The notes below the pieces were generated by a model. That model did not search any database and was not told the origin of the DNA. It saw only the letters and a program-made list of their open reading frames with translations. The translations under genes and the position numbers were made by a program. A stretch of 35,329 bases of DNA from Parachlamydiaceae bacterium (GTDB taxonomy: Bacteria > Chlamydiota > Chlamydiia > Chlamydiales > Parachlamydiaceae): the NCBI GenBank assembly GCA_013821265.1, contig JACDHD010000024.1, positions 1 to 35,329 of the forward strand, written 5' to 3'. Within the stretch, counting starts at the first letter, position 1, and every line of letters begins with the position of its first letter. Of this stretch, positions 16,999-25,358 are shown piece by piece.

Positions 16999-17988
16999 TC
17001 AAGCCCTAGGGTGGCTTTCGTCGTAGACTTTCTTTTTGAGTGATGTCGACACTTGCGTGTAGATCGTTGTGGTGGATAGAGAACTGTGACCCAAAAGGAT
17101 TTGAATGGTTTTGAGGTCCATTCCATTTTCTAGCCAGTGGGTGGCGATCGTGTGTCTAATCGTGTGAGGAGTAATAGTGCTTGCAAGACCACTAGAGCGC
17201 AGGTATTTTCTGAAATTGCGATCGACAGAACGCAGGCTAATTCGCGTGCCAAGCTTGTTGAGAAAAACAGCCTCTTCATCAACTTCAGCGAAGTGCCCCT
17301 CTATGTTAAGATTTCGTTCAGCATGCTGTAGGTAGGCGAGAATCCACTCTAAGGCGTTTTTTGTGATGGGAACAATGCGTTCTTTTTTACCCTTTCCTTT
17401 AAGGCGGATGAGGAGATTTTCCGCGTCAATATCTTGTCGATTCAGGGCTACAAGTTCGCTGACACGCATGCCAGAGCTATAAAAGAGCTCCATGATTGTG
17501 CGATCGCGAAATCCAAGAAGTGTAGTGATATCGGGCTGTTCGATCAATTGTTTGACTTGATCGTAGGTCAGTGGGGAGGGAATTTTCTTTTCTACTTTAG
17601 GGGTTTCCAGATCTTCTGTGGGGTTGGTTGAGATGAGATTTTTCGATAAAGCGTATTTAAAAAAGGTGCGAAGGGAGGAGAGGCGGCGAACGATTGTTCG
17701 TTTATTGCTGTGGTTAGAATTGAGGTGAGCAAGAAAGCCGCGAATGTGATATTTGGTGATATCTTGCAAGATTAAAATCGCGTCGTTATACGTGTAGCGA
17801 TCTTGATAGCTGGTTTGGTAGCAAATCTTTTCTGGCAGAGTGTCGGGATCTTGATTTTTTAGTAAGTGCTTCTCTAGATAGGATTTAAAGGCATTCAGGT
17901 CGATGCTGTAGTTGCGGATTGTATGTTCAGAGGCATTTTTGACGACACGCAGATGTTCCAAAAAGCTATAGGCAGCAGAAATAAACAT
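16999..17988 (-). CDS. xerC: Tyrosine recombinase XerC
   Basis: This site-specific recombinase resolves chromosome dimers at dif, normally with XerD. The 329-residue protein has an N-terminal SAM-like core-binding domain (about 1-125). The catalytic domain has Arg in SSGMRVSELVALN (about 174), Lys in LKGKGKKER (about 197), HTIRHTIATHWLENG (about 275-289), LLGHSSLSTTTIYTQVS and the nucleophile Tyr near 310. It is slightly longer than the usual ~300 residues because of extra sequence in the N-terminal domain. The start ATG 17988 has only a weak Shine-Dalgarno sequence. It sits 47 bases after the RNase Z gene. The conserved position next to rnz and ABC-F (as in CT346-CT348) argues for the housekeeping recombinase rather than a phage integrase. 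Confidence 0.88.
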   Translation of the reverse strand: MFISAAYSFLEHLRVVKNASEHTIRNYSIDLNAFKSYLEKHLLKNQDPDTLPEKICYQTSYQDRYTYNDAILILQDITKYHIRGFLAHLNSNHSNKRTIVRRLSSLRTFFKYALSKNLISTNPTEDLETPKVEKKIPSPLTYDQVKQLIEQPDITTLLGFRDRTIMELFYSSGMRVSELVALNRQDIDAENLLIRLKGKGKKERIVPITKNALEWILAYLQHAERNLNIEGHFAEVDEEAVFLNKLGTRISLRSVDRNFRKYLRSSGLASTITPHTIRHTIATHWLENGMDLKTIQILLGHSSLSTTTIYTQVSTSLKKKVYDESHPRA

Positions 17989-18035
17989 AAATAGGATTGG
18001 CCGAGGGGGTTAGATCTTTGGCCAAACTATAAAGT

Positions 18036-18947
18036 TCATTCATTTTTTGGAAAAGGAAAAACCTTAAAGTCTTCGGCAATATGTGTGTTGGGGAAAATTG
18101 CCTGTGCTTCGGTTTCCATTTCGTTGAGATTTAGATAGCGTGCGGAAAAATGAGTGAGAATGAGTTGGCGTACTCCGGCCTGCTTCGCAATTGTTGCGGC
18201 TTGTGCAGATGTCAAATGAAAGTGGTTGTGCGCGAGCTCTTCATGCTCTTGTTGGTAGGTGCTTTCGCACAATAGGAGACGTGCATCTTTGGCAATATCG
18301 ATCGCTTGTTGGCAGTAACGGGTGTCTATGACGACAGCTAGGCTATCACCGGGACGAATCCAACTGACATCTTCAAGATTAACCCATGTATTTTGAATGA
18401 GGATTTTTCCGTTGTCTATTAGTTCACGAACAAGAGGACCTCGAATGCCGTGTGCATGAAGCTTTGCTTGATCAAATTTGCGCGTTGAAGGTTCTGTAAT
18501 TCTCCAGCCAATGTTGTCGATGCCATGTTCTAGAAAGACAGCTTCAATGCGGAATTTCCCATCGTCTTGAACGAGCCCTGCTTCGCTGACTGGATGTTCG
18601 ATGACATTGATTGTTTCGTGGTAACTGCTGCCATAGCGAAGACGATCGAAGTATTTTTTTCCACTTGCAGGGTAGTAACAATGAATAGGATGAGTCACTT
18701 TATCTAAATTTAAACGCATCAGCATGGAGCCTAGTCCTAGGCAGTGATCGCCATGAAAGTGAGAAATGAAAATACGGGAGACCACTGGAGGAGCAATATT
18801 GGCAAAAATGAATTGGCGTTGTGTGCCTTCACCTGGATCAAACAGCAATCCTTCATCATTCCATCTAACAAGATAAGCGCCGTGGTTGCGGTATCGGGTC
18901 GGTTGCTGACTTGAGGAGCCTAGAATGGTGAGATCGCGAACACTCAT
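18036..18947 (-). CDS. rnz: Ribonuclease Z
   Basis: This endonuclease removes the 3' trailer from tRNA precursors. The 303-residue protein begins [21 protein letters not shown] and has the metallo-beta-lactamase motif [20 protein letters not shown] near residues 58-75. A later [12 protein letters not shown] and the ILTHFSARY His motif complete the metal site. The start ATG 18947 (MSVRDLTIL) has AAAGGA six bases upstream; a longer frame running into the rhomboid gene is not needed. The gap to the rhomboid stop is ten bases, so the genes are co-transcribed. It corresponds to CT346. Confidence 0.92.
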   Translation of the reverse strand: MSVRDLTILGSSSQQPTRYRNHGAYLVRWNDEGLLFDPGEGTQRQFIFANIAPPVVSRIFISHFHGDHCLGLGSMLMRLNLDKVTHPIHCYYPASGKKYFDRLRYGSSYHETINVIEHPVSEAGLVQDDGKFRIEAVFLEHGIDNIGWRITEPSTRKFDQAKLHAHGIRGPLVRELIDNGKILIQNTWVNLEDVSWIRPGDSLAVVIDTRYCQQAIDIAKDARLLLCESTYQQEHEELAHNHFHLTSAQAATIAKQAGVRQLILTHFSARYLNLNEMETEAQAIFPNTHIAEDFKVFPFPKNE

Positions 18948-18957
18948 AAAACGTCCT

Positions 18958-20112
18958 TTATGCCCACCGGTTGCGCCAAGAGAAAAAGGACATGCGACCC
19001 AAAATCCAGCCGATAATGGCTCCAGTGAGGTGAGCGGTGTTCGCAATGCCGATAGGCATGTCTGCGTTAGTATAAGCCTCTAAAAAGAAGGAACCGAGTT
19101 GGATGAGGCACATGAGAATCACAAAAGCGGAAATAAAGATCATTGTGCTTTTATCTAAGAGATAGCCTTCCCAAGCAGTGTGTCGCTGGCGTGTCCACAC
19201 AAACACCACCATGGCGCAGACAACACCTGAGAAGCCTAAAAATTCGGAACCACTCATTAAGTATTGAGCGATGTTGGGGATGGCGGCTCCAATTAAAATG
19301 AAAAGCAAGTAGCGTAGTTTACCTAGGCGTTGCTCCATTTGGCGTCCTAAGATCACGAGCCAGGCCATGTTGAAGAAAAGATGGAAGATATTGCCGTGCA
19401 TGAGAGCTGGAGAAAAAAGTCTCCAAATTTCTCCCTGACGAATTTTTTCGAACATGGGAGCATTTAGATTATTCGTGGAAGGCACGTTGCGGTACCAAGC
19501 TGTGATGTTGTCGTAAATGCCTTTCCAGTAGGGGGTTAGGTGAAATTGGTTGAGAAGTTCTTTTCCTGCTTCTGGTAAAGTATCGGGGGTTTCTAGAGAG
19601 GTTTGTCCATAAGTTTCTATAATTTGATCGATGATTTCGAACGCTTTTGGATAGTCGAACATCAAGTCTTTTTCAATAGGAGCAGCTAAAAGCGGAGTCG
19701 TTGGGACGCCTTCTGGAACAGATTTGATGGTAATTGTTGGCGAAGTCATTGACGAAATGGTGAGAAGGATTGCGCAGATGGTCACGAGGTAGAGAGTCAT
19801 CGGTCCAATCGGCTGTCGTGCTTCTGCAGCAGCTTCTTCTTCTGTAGGGGGTTGAACCGTTTCTGCTGTAGTGGGAGCTTTCTGTAGAGGGATGGATGTA
19901 GGATTTTGCTGAAATGCTTCCATGACTTGCATCGCTTCGGCAACTTGATCTTCTTCACGCACCCAGATGCGGCAGGCGATGGTCCCGTAGTCTGGGCTGC
20001 CCCAGTCTGTATGTGTGGTGACATCAAGTTCATTGACAATGCCTTTTTCCTGTAGTAGGGCGGAAAGAGCGTAGGCTTGTTCTTGGTCACTCAACGTGCA
20101 TATCAGACGCAT
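18958..20112 (-). CDS. Rhomboid intramembrane serine protease, GlpG-like
   Basis: The protein has 384 residues. Its soluble N-terminal ~100 residues ([20 protein letters not shown], ending in a Pro/Ala-rich linker) recall the cytoplasmic domain of GlpG. One hydrophobic segment (about 105-122) precedes a ~60-residue loop, then the rhomboid core: [20 protein letters not shown], a Gly-Phe-Ser-Gly motif with the catalytic Ser near 292 ([11 protein letters not shown]) and the catalytic His near 359 ([11 protein letters not shown]). It should cleave membrane proteins within or near the bilayer; the substrate is unknown. The start ATG 20112 has AGG five bases upstream and lies six bases after the nucleotidyltransferase stop. 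The co-operon position with Lon suggests envelope protein quality control, which is inference. Confidence 0.9.
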   Translation of the reverse strand: MRLICTLSDQEQAYALSALLQEKGIVNELDVTTHTDWGSPDYGTIACRIWVREEDQVAEAMQVMEAFQQNPTSIPLQKAPTTAETVQPPTEEEAAAEARQPIGPMTLYLVTICAILLTISSMTSPTITIKSVPEGVPTTPLLAAPIEKDLMFDYPKAFEIIDQIIETYGQTSLETPDTLPEAGKELLNQFHLTPYWKGIYDNITAWYRNVPSTNNLNAPMFEKIRQGEIWRLFSPALMHGNIFHLFFNMAWLVILGRQMEQRLGKLRYLLFILIGAAIPNIAQYLMSGSEFLGFSGVVCAMVVFVWTRQRHTAWEGYLLDKSTMIFISAFVILMCLIQLGSFFLEAYTNADMPIGIANTAHLTGAIIGWILGRMSFFSWRNRWA

Positions 20113-20118
20113 AGAAAC

Positions 20119-20625
20119 CTATTTTGTTTTAGTTGGAAGTTCGGAGATTTTGCGCAGAATTTGCGATGTAGAGAGTCCTTTGACGAGTGCGACAATATGG
20201 ATTTTACCTCCCTGACTACGGACCACTTCGGCTTCGATGCATTGCTGACCATATTCTGCGCCATTGACATGTACATCGGGTTTAATGACAGATAATATAC
20301 GACGCGGATCTGTTTCATCAAACCACGTGACATAGTCGACAAATCCGAGAGATGCCATCATCTGTAGACGATACTCTAAAGGAATAATGGGCCGCGAGGA
20401 ATCTTTGTATTCCTGAATTGATCGATCGGTATTTAGAGCGACAATCAGGACGTCACACACTTGTGAGGCTTCAAAGAGGATATGCAAATGGCCGGCGTGC
20501 ATTAAATCAAAAGAGCCATTTAGGGTAGCAATCGATTTGCCTTCTTGGCGTAAGGTTGCAACTTTAGCTTCAAGTTGAGAAGGCTCGATCACTTTGCTTT
20601 TATAATGCGTCGCCCAAGTTTTCAT
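20119..20625 (-). CDS. Nucleotidyltransferase of the RfaE C-terminal (HldE2) type
   Basis: This 168-residue single-domain cytidylyltransferase-fold protein has the nucleotide-binding motif NGSFDLMHAGHLHIL (HxGH, about residues 32-46). It also has VALNTDRSIQEYK and RPIIPLEYRLQMMASLGFVD, and ends with GLSTSQILRKI, the order seen in the adenylyltransferase half of HldE. That enzyme activates heptose 1-phosphate as the ADP-sugar for LPS core; other members use glycerol 3-phosphate or related substrates, so specificity is not proven. No kinase domain is attached. The start ATG 20625 lies one base after the lon stop and has no clear Shine-Dalgarno sequence, so translation is probably coupled to lon. 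Confidence 0.82.
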   Translation of the reverse strand: MKTWATHYKSKVIEPSQLEAKVATLRQEGKSIATLNGSFDLMHAGHLHILFEASQVCDVLIVALNTDRSIQEYKDSSRPIIPLEYRLQMMASLGFVDYVTWFDETDPRRILSVIKPDVHVNGAEYGQQCIEAEVVRSQGGKIHIVALVKGLSTSQILRKISELPTKTK

Positions 20626-20626
20626 C

Positions 20627-23110
20627 TTATTTTTTGCTCTTCTTACCCAATTTTTTAGAAGCGGTTTTATGTGAAAAGGCGATCGGGAAGACATCCTCGT
20701 AGTGTTGAACGAAATGCACTTCAATGCCTTCTCTAATGTAGTCAGGTAATTCTTCATAGTCGCGTGCATTTGCTTTTGGCATAATCACGGATTTAAGACC
20801 AGCACGTCTAGCCGCAATGAACTTTTCTTTGATGCCACCAACTGGCAATACACAACCGGTTAGTGTTAATTCACCCGTCATTCCGAGGTTATCTTTGATC
20901 GGTTTATTTAATAATAAGGAAAGCAGCGCTGTAACCATTGTGATCCCGGCGGAAGGACCATCTTTAGGGGTGGCGCCTTCGGGAATGTGGATATGGACAT
21001 GTGAGTTCTTAAAGAACGTTTGGTTTGGAGCGTACTGCTTAACGGCTCCATGCAGGTAGCTCCAGGCGATTTCGGAAGATTCTTTCATTACACTTCCTGC
21101 TTGTCCTGTCAGCTTCATCGCGGTTTTCTCTGCTTCTACTTTGATAGCTTCGATGTAGAGTGTTGCGCCGCCGTGAGAGGTCCAAGCTAGTCCCATGCAG
21201 ACTCCGGCTGGAGTGCGCTCGTAGAAACGGTCAGTGAAAAACACTGGTTTTCCTAGATATTCATTTAAACTTTCGGGTTTGACAACGATAGGAACATGTT
21301 TAGGTGTTGCTTTGGATTTTTTTGTGGACGTTTCTTGTGCTGACACCATCTTTACAGCGACCTTACGCAAGATTTTCTTCACCTGATTTTCCAGAGTGCG
21401 GACTCCGGCCTCGCGAGCATATTCGTTGATGATGGCGCGAAGACCTGGTTTGCTGAAGTCGACGTCGCTTGGTTTTAGGCCCATTTCGGTGCGATGGCGT
21501 GGAATTAAATACCGTTTTGCGATTTCTACTTTTTCTTCCATCACATAGCCGGAGAGACGCATGATGTCCATGCGGTCTTTCAAGGGCTCAGGAATCGTAT
21601 CTAGAACGTTTGCGGTGACAATGAATAAGATGTCAGATAGATTGCAGCGCACATCTAAGTAGTGATCTAGGAAAGAGGAATTTTGTTCTGGATCTAGCAC
21701 TTCCAGTAATGCTGAAGCGGGATCTCCGTGGAAGCTTACGCCCATTTTATCCACTTCATCCAACATGATCACAGGGTTCATTACTTGGCAAAATTTGAGG
21801 GCTTGAATCAATTTTCCAGGCATAGCTCCGATGTAGGTACGGCGATGTCCTTTGATTTCAGCTTCGTCGCGCATGCCACCGACGGAAAAGCGATAGAATT
21901 TGCGATTTAACGCGCGTGCAATGCTTTTGCCTACGCTTGTTTTTCCGACTCCTGGAGGTCCCACGAGGCAGAGAATGCTTCCTTTGACGCTGCCAGATAG
22001 TTTGCCGACAGCCATGAATTCTAGGACGCGCTGTTTGATCTCTTCTAGGCCGTAGTGGTCTTCTTCGAGAACTGCTTTGGCTTGTTCAAGATTGTGTGAT
22101 TCTGTGTCGTAGATGCCCCAAGGGATGTTTGTAAGCCAGTCGAGGTAGTTGCGGCACACGCCATATTCTGCAGATTGTGTTTCTAGAACGGAGAGTTTGT
22201 CCATCTCTTCAGTGATCACTTTCATCACATCTTCAGGGACTGTGCGCTGTTTGAGACGCGTTTCAAATTTCTCGCGATCTAGGGATTTGTCTTCGCGCTC
22301 GATTCCCAGTTCTTTCTTGATCGTGCGGAGCTGTTCGCGCAGAAAGAAATCTTTTTGTGTTTTGGCAATTGTGGCATCGATTTTTTTATTAATGTTATTT
22401 TGCAGGACGCTGACATCGAGTTCTTTTTTAAGAAGCTTAAGCGATTTTTCTATGCGGGTTGTCAGCTTGAAAGTTTTTAAGATTTCCTGCAATTCTTCGC
22501 GTGAAGCGGTTGTGAGAGCGACAGCAAAATCCGCAAGGCGACCGGGATCTGTGAAGTCGGAATGACCCAAGAAAATTTGCAATTCTTCTTTAAAGAGGGG
22601 ATTGAGTTTCAGAAGTTCTTTGATGGTAGAGATGATGCTAACGGCATAGGCTTTGAGTTCAGCTGTGAGCTTGTTTTTGTCTTCGTAGTAGGTCACTTCT
22701 GCAGCAAGGTGTTTAAACTTGGTTTCGTCGGCAGGGCCCACGATAGTCAGCCGTTTTTCCATGTTAAGGATTACTTGAGCTCCGCCCTGTTCCATCGGAA
22801 TGACGCGCAAGATGCGTCCGAGAACACCAACCGGATGGAGATCACCTAAGGTAGCTTTGTAGACATCGAGTTGTTCTGATTTCGCTAAGACGAGGCCGAG
22901 GTATTTATCATCTGATTTGGCAACGGCTTTAAGCACATCATAGAAGGGGCCTGGTTCCACCATAATTGGGGCGGCCATGCCTGGAAAGAATGGGCGGCGG
23001 ATTAAGGGGAAAATGTGGATTTGGTTTGGGGGGATTGTTTGACTTTTTATCGTTTCATCTAGGGAATCCATTACAGCATTTTCTAGTTCTAAATCAAAAT
23101 CTTTCAGCAA
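20627..23110 (-). CDS. lon: ATP-dependent protease Lon
   Basis: Lon is a hexameric cytosolic AAA+ serine protease that degrades misfolded and regulatory proteins. The 827-residue protein has an N-terminal LON domain (about 30-230, starting IFPLIRRPFFPGMAAP) and a coiled-coil region. The AAA+ module has Walker A GPPGVGKTS (about 383) and Walker B MLDEVDKMG (about 450). The protease domain has catalytic Ser in PKDGPSAG (about 717) and Lys in GGIKEKF (about 759); their spacing fits the Ser-Lys dyad. A Ser/Lys/Thr-rich insert near 580-595 is unusual in length. I favour a TTG start at 23110 because GAGG lies five to six bases upstream; the first in-frame ATG (23071) has no such site. It heads a run of genes continuing through RNase Z. 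It is the CT344 counterpart. Confidence 0.94.
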   Translation of the reverse strand: MLKDFDLELENAVMDSLDETIKSQTIPPNQIHIFPLIRRPFFPGMAAPIMVEPGPFYDVLKAVAKSDDKYLGLVLAKSEQLDVYKATLGDLHPVGVLGRILRVIPMEQGGAQVILNMEKRLTIVGPADETKFKHLAAEVTYYEDKNKLTAELKAYAVSIISTIKELLKLNPLFKEELQIFLGHSDFTDPGRLADFAVALTTASREELQEILKTFKLTTRIEKSLKLLKKELDVSVLQNNINKKIDATIAKTQKDFFLREQLRTIKKELGIEREDKSLDREKFETRLKQRTVPEDVMKVITEEMDKLSVLETQSAEYGVCRNYLDWLTNIPWGIYDTESHNLEQAKAVLEEDHYGLEEIKQRVLEFMAVGKLSGSVKGSILCLVGPPGVGKTSVGKSIARALNRKFYRFSVGGMRDEAEIKGHRRTYIGAMPGKLIQALKFCQVMNPVIMLDEVDKMGVSFHGDPASALLEVLDPEQNSSFLDHYLDVRCNLSDILFIVTANVLDTIPEPLKDRMDIMRLSGYVMEEKVEIAKRYLIPRHRTEMGLKPSDVDFSKPGLRAIINEYAREAGVRTLENQVKKILRKVAVKMVSAQETSTKKSKATPKHVPIVVKPESLNEYLGKPVFFTDRFYERTPAGVCMGLAWTSHGGATLYIEAIKVEAEKTAMKLTGQAGSVMKESSEIAWSYLHGAVKQYAPNQTFFKNSHVHIHIPEGATPKDGPSAGITMVTALLSLLLNKPIKDNLGMTGELTLTGCVLPVGGIKEKFIAARRAGLKSVIMPKANARDYEELPDYIREGIEVHFVQHYEDVFPIAFSHKTASKKLGKKSKK

Positions 23111-23131
23111 AACAACCTCATTTTTTTAAAT

Positions 23132-23329
23132 TGGTTTACTTCCAACCTGAATTTTGAGTTTAAATAGCTCAATCTAAGGGATCTTCTGGCGATTCTTTGA
23201 GTTTTTTTGGCTCGTCAATAGGCTTTGGACTATTAACTCGCCAAAAAAATCAAGCCTCATCCAGAATATCCTCTTATCTTGAGCCTTTGAAACCCAAAAC
23301 TCAGGTTTTTACGGTTGTACAAGTTTACC
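23132..23329. repeat. ~195-bp imperfect palindrome downstream of the lon promoter region
   Basis: The halves mirror each other over nearly their whole length. Outer pairs are AACCTGAATTTTGAGTTT (23146 on) against AAACCCAAAACTCAGGTT. Inner pairs are GCTCAA with GGGATCTTCTGG (23167 on) against CCAGAATATCC with TTGAGC (ending 23284). The centre pairs a TTTTTTTGG run against CCAAAAAAA, then CAATAG against CTATTA, around a loop of about eight bases. Such a full-length fold-back is typical of small non-autonomous elements. It lies directly upstream of the lon start. Confidence 0.65.
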
Positions 23330-23352
23330 TTGCAAGAGAAAACTTTGCAATA

Positions 23353-23451
23353 CCTAAGGGGACTAAGGGGACTCTGTCCCCTAGAACTCCTGATTGTGAT
23401 TTCTAATGGGGCAGATTCGAGTTCTTTTCCTTTAGGAACTCGCAAAAATAA
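23353..23451. repeat. Family D dispersed repeat, copy 2 (reverse orientation)
   Basis: Reverse complement of the 15101 copy. AACTCCTGATTGTGATTTCT, then GGGGCAGATTCGAGTTCTTT and TAGGAACTCGCAAAAATA can be followed base by base with few changes. It is joined at its left to AAGGGGACTCTGTCCCCT, the hairpin that also ends family C copy 1. Confidence 0.72.
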
Positions 23452-23488
23452 GGAGGTAATATTGGCTCCTTATTTTCGCGCCGTTGGT

Positions 23489-23619
23489 GCGAGTTCCTAG
23501 AGAGAAAATAATCTCGAATATGCCCCGTTATAAATCGCAATCAGGAGTTAACCCCTGCCAAAGGGTATGAACCCTCTGGACTCCCATTATAGTGAAGTTT
23601 TCGAAGAACAGCCTTTCAG
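23489..23619. repeat. Family D copy 3 joined to family C copy 3
   Basis: GCGAGTTCCTAGAG through GCCCCGTTATAAATCGCAAT is the D part (23489-23550). It runs directly into AACCCCTGCCAAAGGGTATG, AACCCTCTGGACTCCC and GAAGAACAGCCTTTCAG, the C part (23549-23619), which matches 11388-11479 in reverse. The junction suggests that C and D are modules of one larger repeat. With copy 2 it forms a head-to-head palindrome centred near 23465. Confidence 0.7.
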
Positions 23620-23649
23620 CAAGAAAAGCTTAAAATTCTTTATGTGCTT

Positions 23650-23750
23650 TTTTGGAGTGCGGTGGCTTGCCCCGCTTTCACAAACATCGGCTTGCCGACG
23701 TCACAATGAACTGTGGATGGGGTCGTCAAGCCGACCCCTATGAAAGCGGC
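23650..23750. repeat. TTTTGGAGTGCGG repeat with nested hairpins
   Basis: TTTTTGGAGTGCGG near 23649-23662 matches one arm of the hairpin at 5678. It is followed by the inverted pair CCGCTTTCA (23672-23680) and TGAAAGCGG (23741-23749), which enclose the smaller hairpins TCGGCTTGCCGA and GGGGTCGTCAAGCCGACCCC. Confidence 0.6.
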
Positions 23751-23850
23751 CGAGTTAAGTTAATGTGTAAACTCGAATCTAGTTACGACGTAACGAGTAA
23801 GATGAAAAAAAGTTTTCCGTCGTGGGGCGACAGCCCCATGCGGATGCTGG

Positions 23851-23877
23851 TATTTAAAAAGCTGCGCTTTTTAAATA
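23851..23877. terminator. Perfect 12-bp hairpin downstream of the CgeB-like gene
   Basis: TATTTAAAAAGC and GCTTTTTAAATA form a perfect stem with a TGC loop, 59 bases past the minus-strand stop codon at 23936. A second hairpin, TGGGGC-GACA-GCCCCA, lies at 23823-23838. Either could end the transcript; there is no long T-run outside the stem, so the assignment is tentative. Confidence 0.45.
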
Positions 23878-23920
23878 GATAGAAAAGCATAACATAGAAC
23901 ACGTCACGGCTGCGCAAACC

Positions 23921-23983
23921 CCATCAAAAAGGGAGTCAAGAGGGTGCAAACCCTTTTGCGGGGTTAAGGTGCAGAGCCCCTTC
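23921..23983. repeat. Family C dispersed repeat, copy 4, overlapping a coding end
   Basis: Read on the minus strand it runs from GGGGCTCTGCACCTTAACCC through CGCAAAAGGGTTTGCACCC to TCTTGACTCCC, matching 14820-14893. The coding sequence of the CgeB-like gene runs into this repeat: its last dozen or so codons and its TGA lie inside. Confidence 0.75.
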
Positions 23984-25117
23984 AAGCTGATCGACGCGGG
24001 TGTCCCAGGTGTGATGCTTCATCACCTTTTCGCGTCCTTGGGCTGCCATTTGGGAGCGCTTTTTCTCGTTTTGAACTAATTCTTTGACCCAAGCATTAAC
24101 GTTTTGGTAGCGTCCTGGGCTATAGGAAACGAACTCTTCGCCTTCCTTGAAGTGATCTTGCCAGAAGCGACTGTTGCTGGTGATCGGCACTGCACCTGCA
24201 GCTAAACTGGCTAAAACGCGCTCGTGGGAGCCATTTTTGAAGAATGGCATGCTATTGAGGCATATTTTGCTTTGTTGCAGGATTTTGAGGGATTCAGCGA
24301 AAGGCACAGATGGATGTAGGGTGACATTGGATTGTGATCCGAGGTAGTGCTTCCAGCCGTTTTTGCTTGAAGGGTGATCATCTACTAACTCTCCGAAGAT
24401 GTGAACGGGAGTGTCTTTAATCGAGCGAATCAGTTCTACGCGATCTTTTCCGCGTGTATAATAGTCGAGATAGTAAAAAAGCTCCATGAAGTCGATGTCG
24501 GGAGTGAGTTGTATTTGAGCGCTATTGCAGGCTGTCACTAGTGCTTGCGCGAGGGATAGGGATAGATTAGACAGAATCATTTCGATAGCGTCATCAAGGG
24601 CTCTGTTGATCTCCTTTGGATATTGAGAACGCCAGTGAGTGCGCAATCCTTCGTAGTCATAGCAACTTCCTAAGAAGACAGCGTCATAGGGACGTTCACC
24701 AGAGCCTGCTTCTAAATCGCGTTCAATGGCGTGGGGCCAAAAGAAAGCGGATGGACATTTAGAGTGAAGAGCGGATACGTCTGATCGATCGACGCTGGAA
24801 ATGATGGAATAGGGGCTGTTGGTGAGCTCTACGGAGTAAAGAGCAGGGTCTACCAAAGGGGAAAAGTGGGGGATTTGCAGGATATCCCATAAAAATTTGT
24901 GATTAGGTAGTGGTTTTAGGTGGTTAAAGGAGCAGGTGAAATCGGGACGTTGCTGCTGAATTTCTTTACCCATGGAGGCATCAATTTCCTGTTCTTGCAC
25001 GTCGATGATTGATGTTTCAATGCCTTTGCGCTGCATAGCTTCGGCTAGTTTTTTTGTAAAATGTCGCTTGGAGTCGTACAGATTATAGTTCACGATAAAT
25101 GTAACGCGTTTGAACAT
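23936..25117 (-). CDS. CgeB-like glycosyltransferase
   Basis: The 393-residue protein probably transfers a sugar onto a surface glycan or a protein. It is a GT-B type protein: an N-terminal half beginning FIVNYNLYDSKRHFTKKLAE and a C-terminal donor-binding half with GSHERVLASLAAGAVPITSN (about 296-316) followed by WQDHFKEGEEFVSY. That C-terminal pattern is typical of the CgeB / Glyco_trans_1_2 family; the donor and acceptor are unknown. The start ATG 25117 has AGGG six bases upstream. The last residues, from about GALHL to the stop, are encoded by a family C repeat, so the original C-terminus has probably been replaced. It is divergent from the other island genes, with a family A element in the shared spacer. 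Confidence 0.8.
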   Translation of the reverse strand: MFKRVTFIVNYNLYDSKRHFTKKLAEAMQRKGIETSIIDVQEQEIDASMGKEIQQQRPDFTCSFNHLKPLPNHKFLWDILQIPHFSPLVDPALYSVELTNSPYSIISSVDRSDVSALHSKCPSAFFWPHAIERDLEAGSGERPYDAVFLGSCYDYEGLRTHWRSQYPKEINRALDDAIEMILSNLSLSLAQALVTACNSAQIQLTPDIDFMELFYYLDYYTRGKDRVELIRSIKDTPVHIFGELVDDHPSSKNGWKHYLGSQSNVTLHPSVPFAESLKILQQSKICLNSMPFFKNGSHERVLASLAAGAVPITSNSRFWQDHFKEGEEFVSYSPGRYQNVNAWVKELVQNEKKRSQMAAQGREKVMKHHTWDTRVDQLEGALHLNPAKGFAPS

Positions 25118-25136
25118 GAGAAACCCTAATCGTTTA

Positions 25137-25255
25137 GTACATGTTCACGTGCTCACCAGGCCGTCCTCGGCCTGAAGGTAACCAGGGCGTCCCGCCCTGC
25201 AAAACAAAAAAAAGCAGACCGTCGCGGTCTGGTCCCGTACTATGTGAACATGTAC
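25137..25255. mobile_element. Family A MITE-like element, copy 1
   Basis: The 119-bp element is bounded by GTACATGTTCAC (25137-25148) and its exact reverse complement (25244-25255). Inside are three hairpin modules: CAGGCCGTCCTCGGCCTG (25157), CAGGGCGTCCCGCCCTG (25183) and CAGACCGTCGCGGTCTG (25215). The flanking octamers ATCGTTTA and TTCGTTGA match at six of eight positions, a decayed 8-bp target duplication. It lies in the divergent spacer and may affect both promoters. Confidence 0.85.
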
Positions 25256-25296
25256 TTCGTTGATTGCTAATTCTACTAAATAATTCATTTAAATTC

Positions 25297-25325
25297 TTGT
25301 GTTTTTAACTATTCGAACTTATATC
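25297..25325 (+). promoter_or_regulatory. Candidate promoter for the island genes
   Basis: TTGTGT at 25297-25302 and TATATC at 25320-25325 are 17 bases apart, ending 33 bases before the start of the 453-residue protein gene. The match to consensus is moderate. It would drive that gene and the following glycosyltransferase and HAD genes. Confidence 0.35.
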
Positions 25326-25358
25326 TGCAGATTGAGAGACAAAGAAAAATGAGGGACT

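Larger units (their letters stand above)
23111..23935. other. Gene-free repeat island between lon and the glycan genes
   Basis: About 825 bases carry no credible gene. From left to right there are: a long imperfect palindrome (23132-23329), family D and C repeats in head-to-head arrangement (23353-23619), a TTTTGGAGTGCGG repeat with nested hairpins (23650-23750), two further hairpins (23821-23840 and 23851-23877) and the start of another family C copy (23921). This marks the boundary between the conserved lon operon and the accessory island. Confidence 0.7.

Noticed and set aside
16999-17988. A phage or genomic-island integrase
   Set aside because: The gene sits between rnz and an ABC-F gene as in other chlamydiae, without a neighbouring tRNA or attachment site, so the housekeeping XerC reading is better.
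23111-23935. A CRISPR array
   Set aside because: The repeats differ in sequence and orientation and are not regularly spaced, and no cas genes are present.
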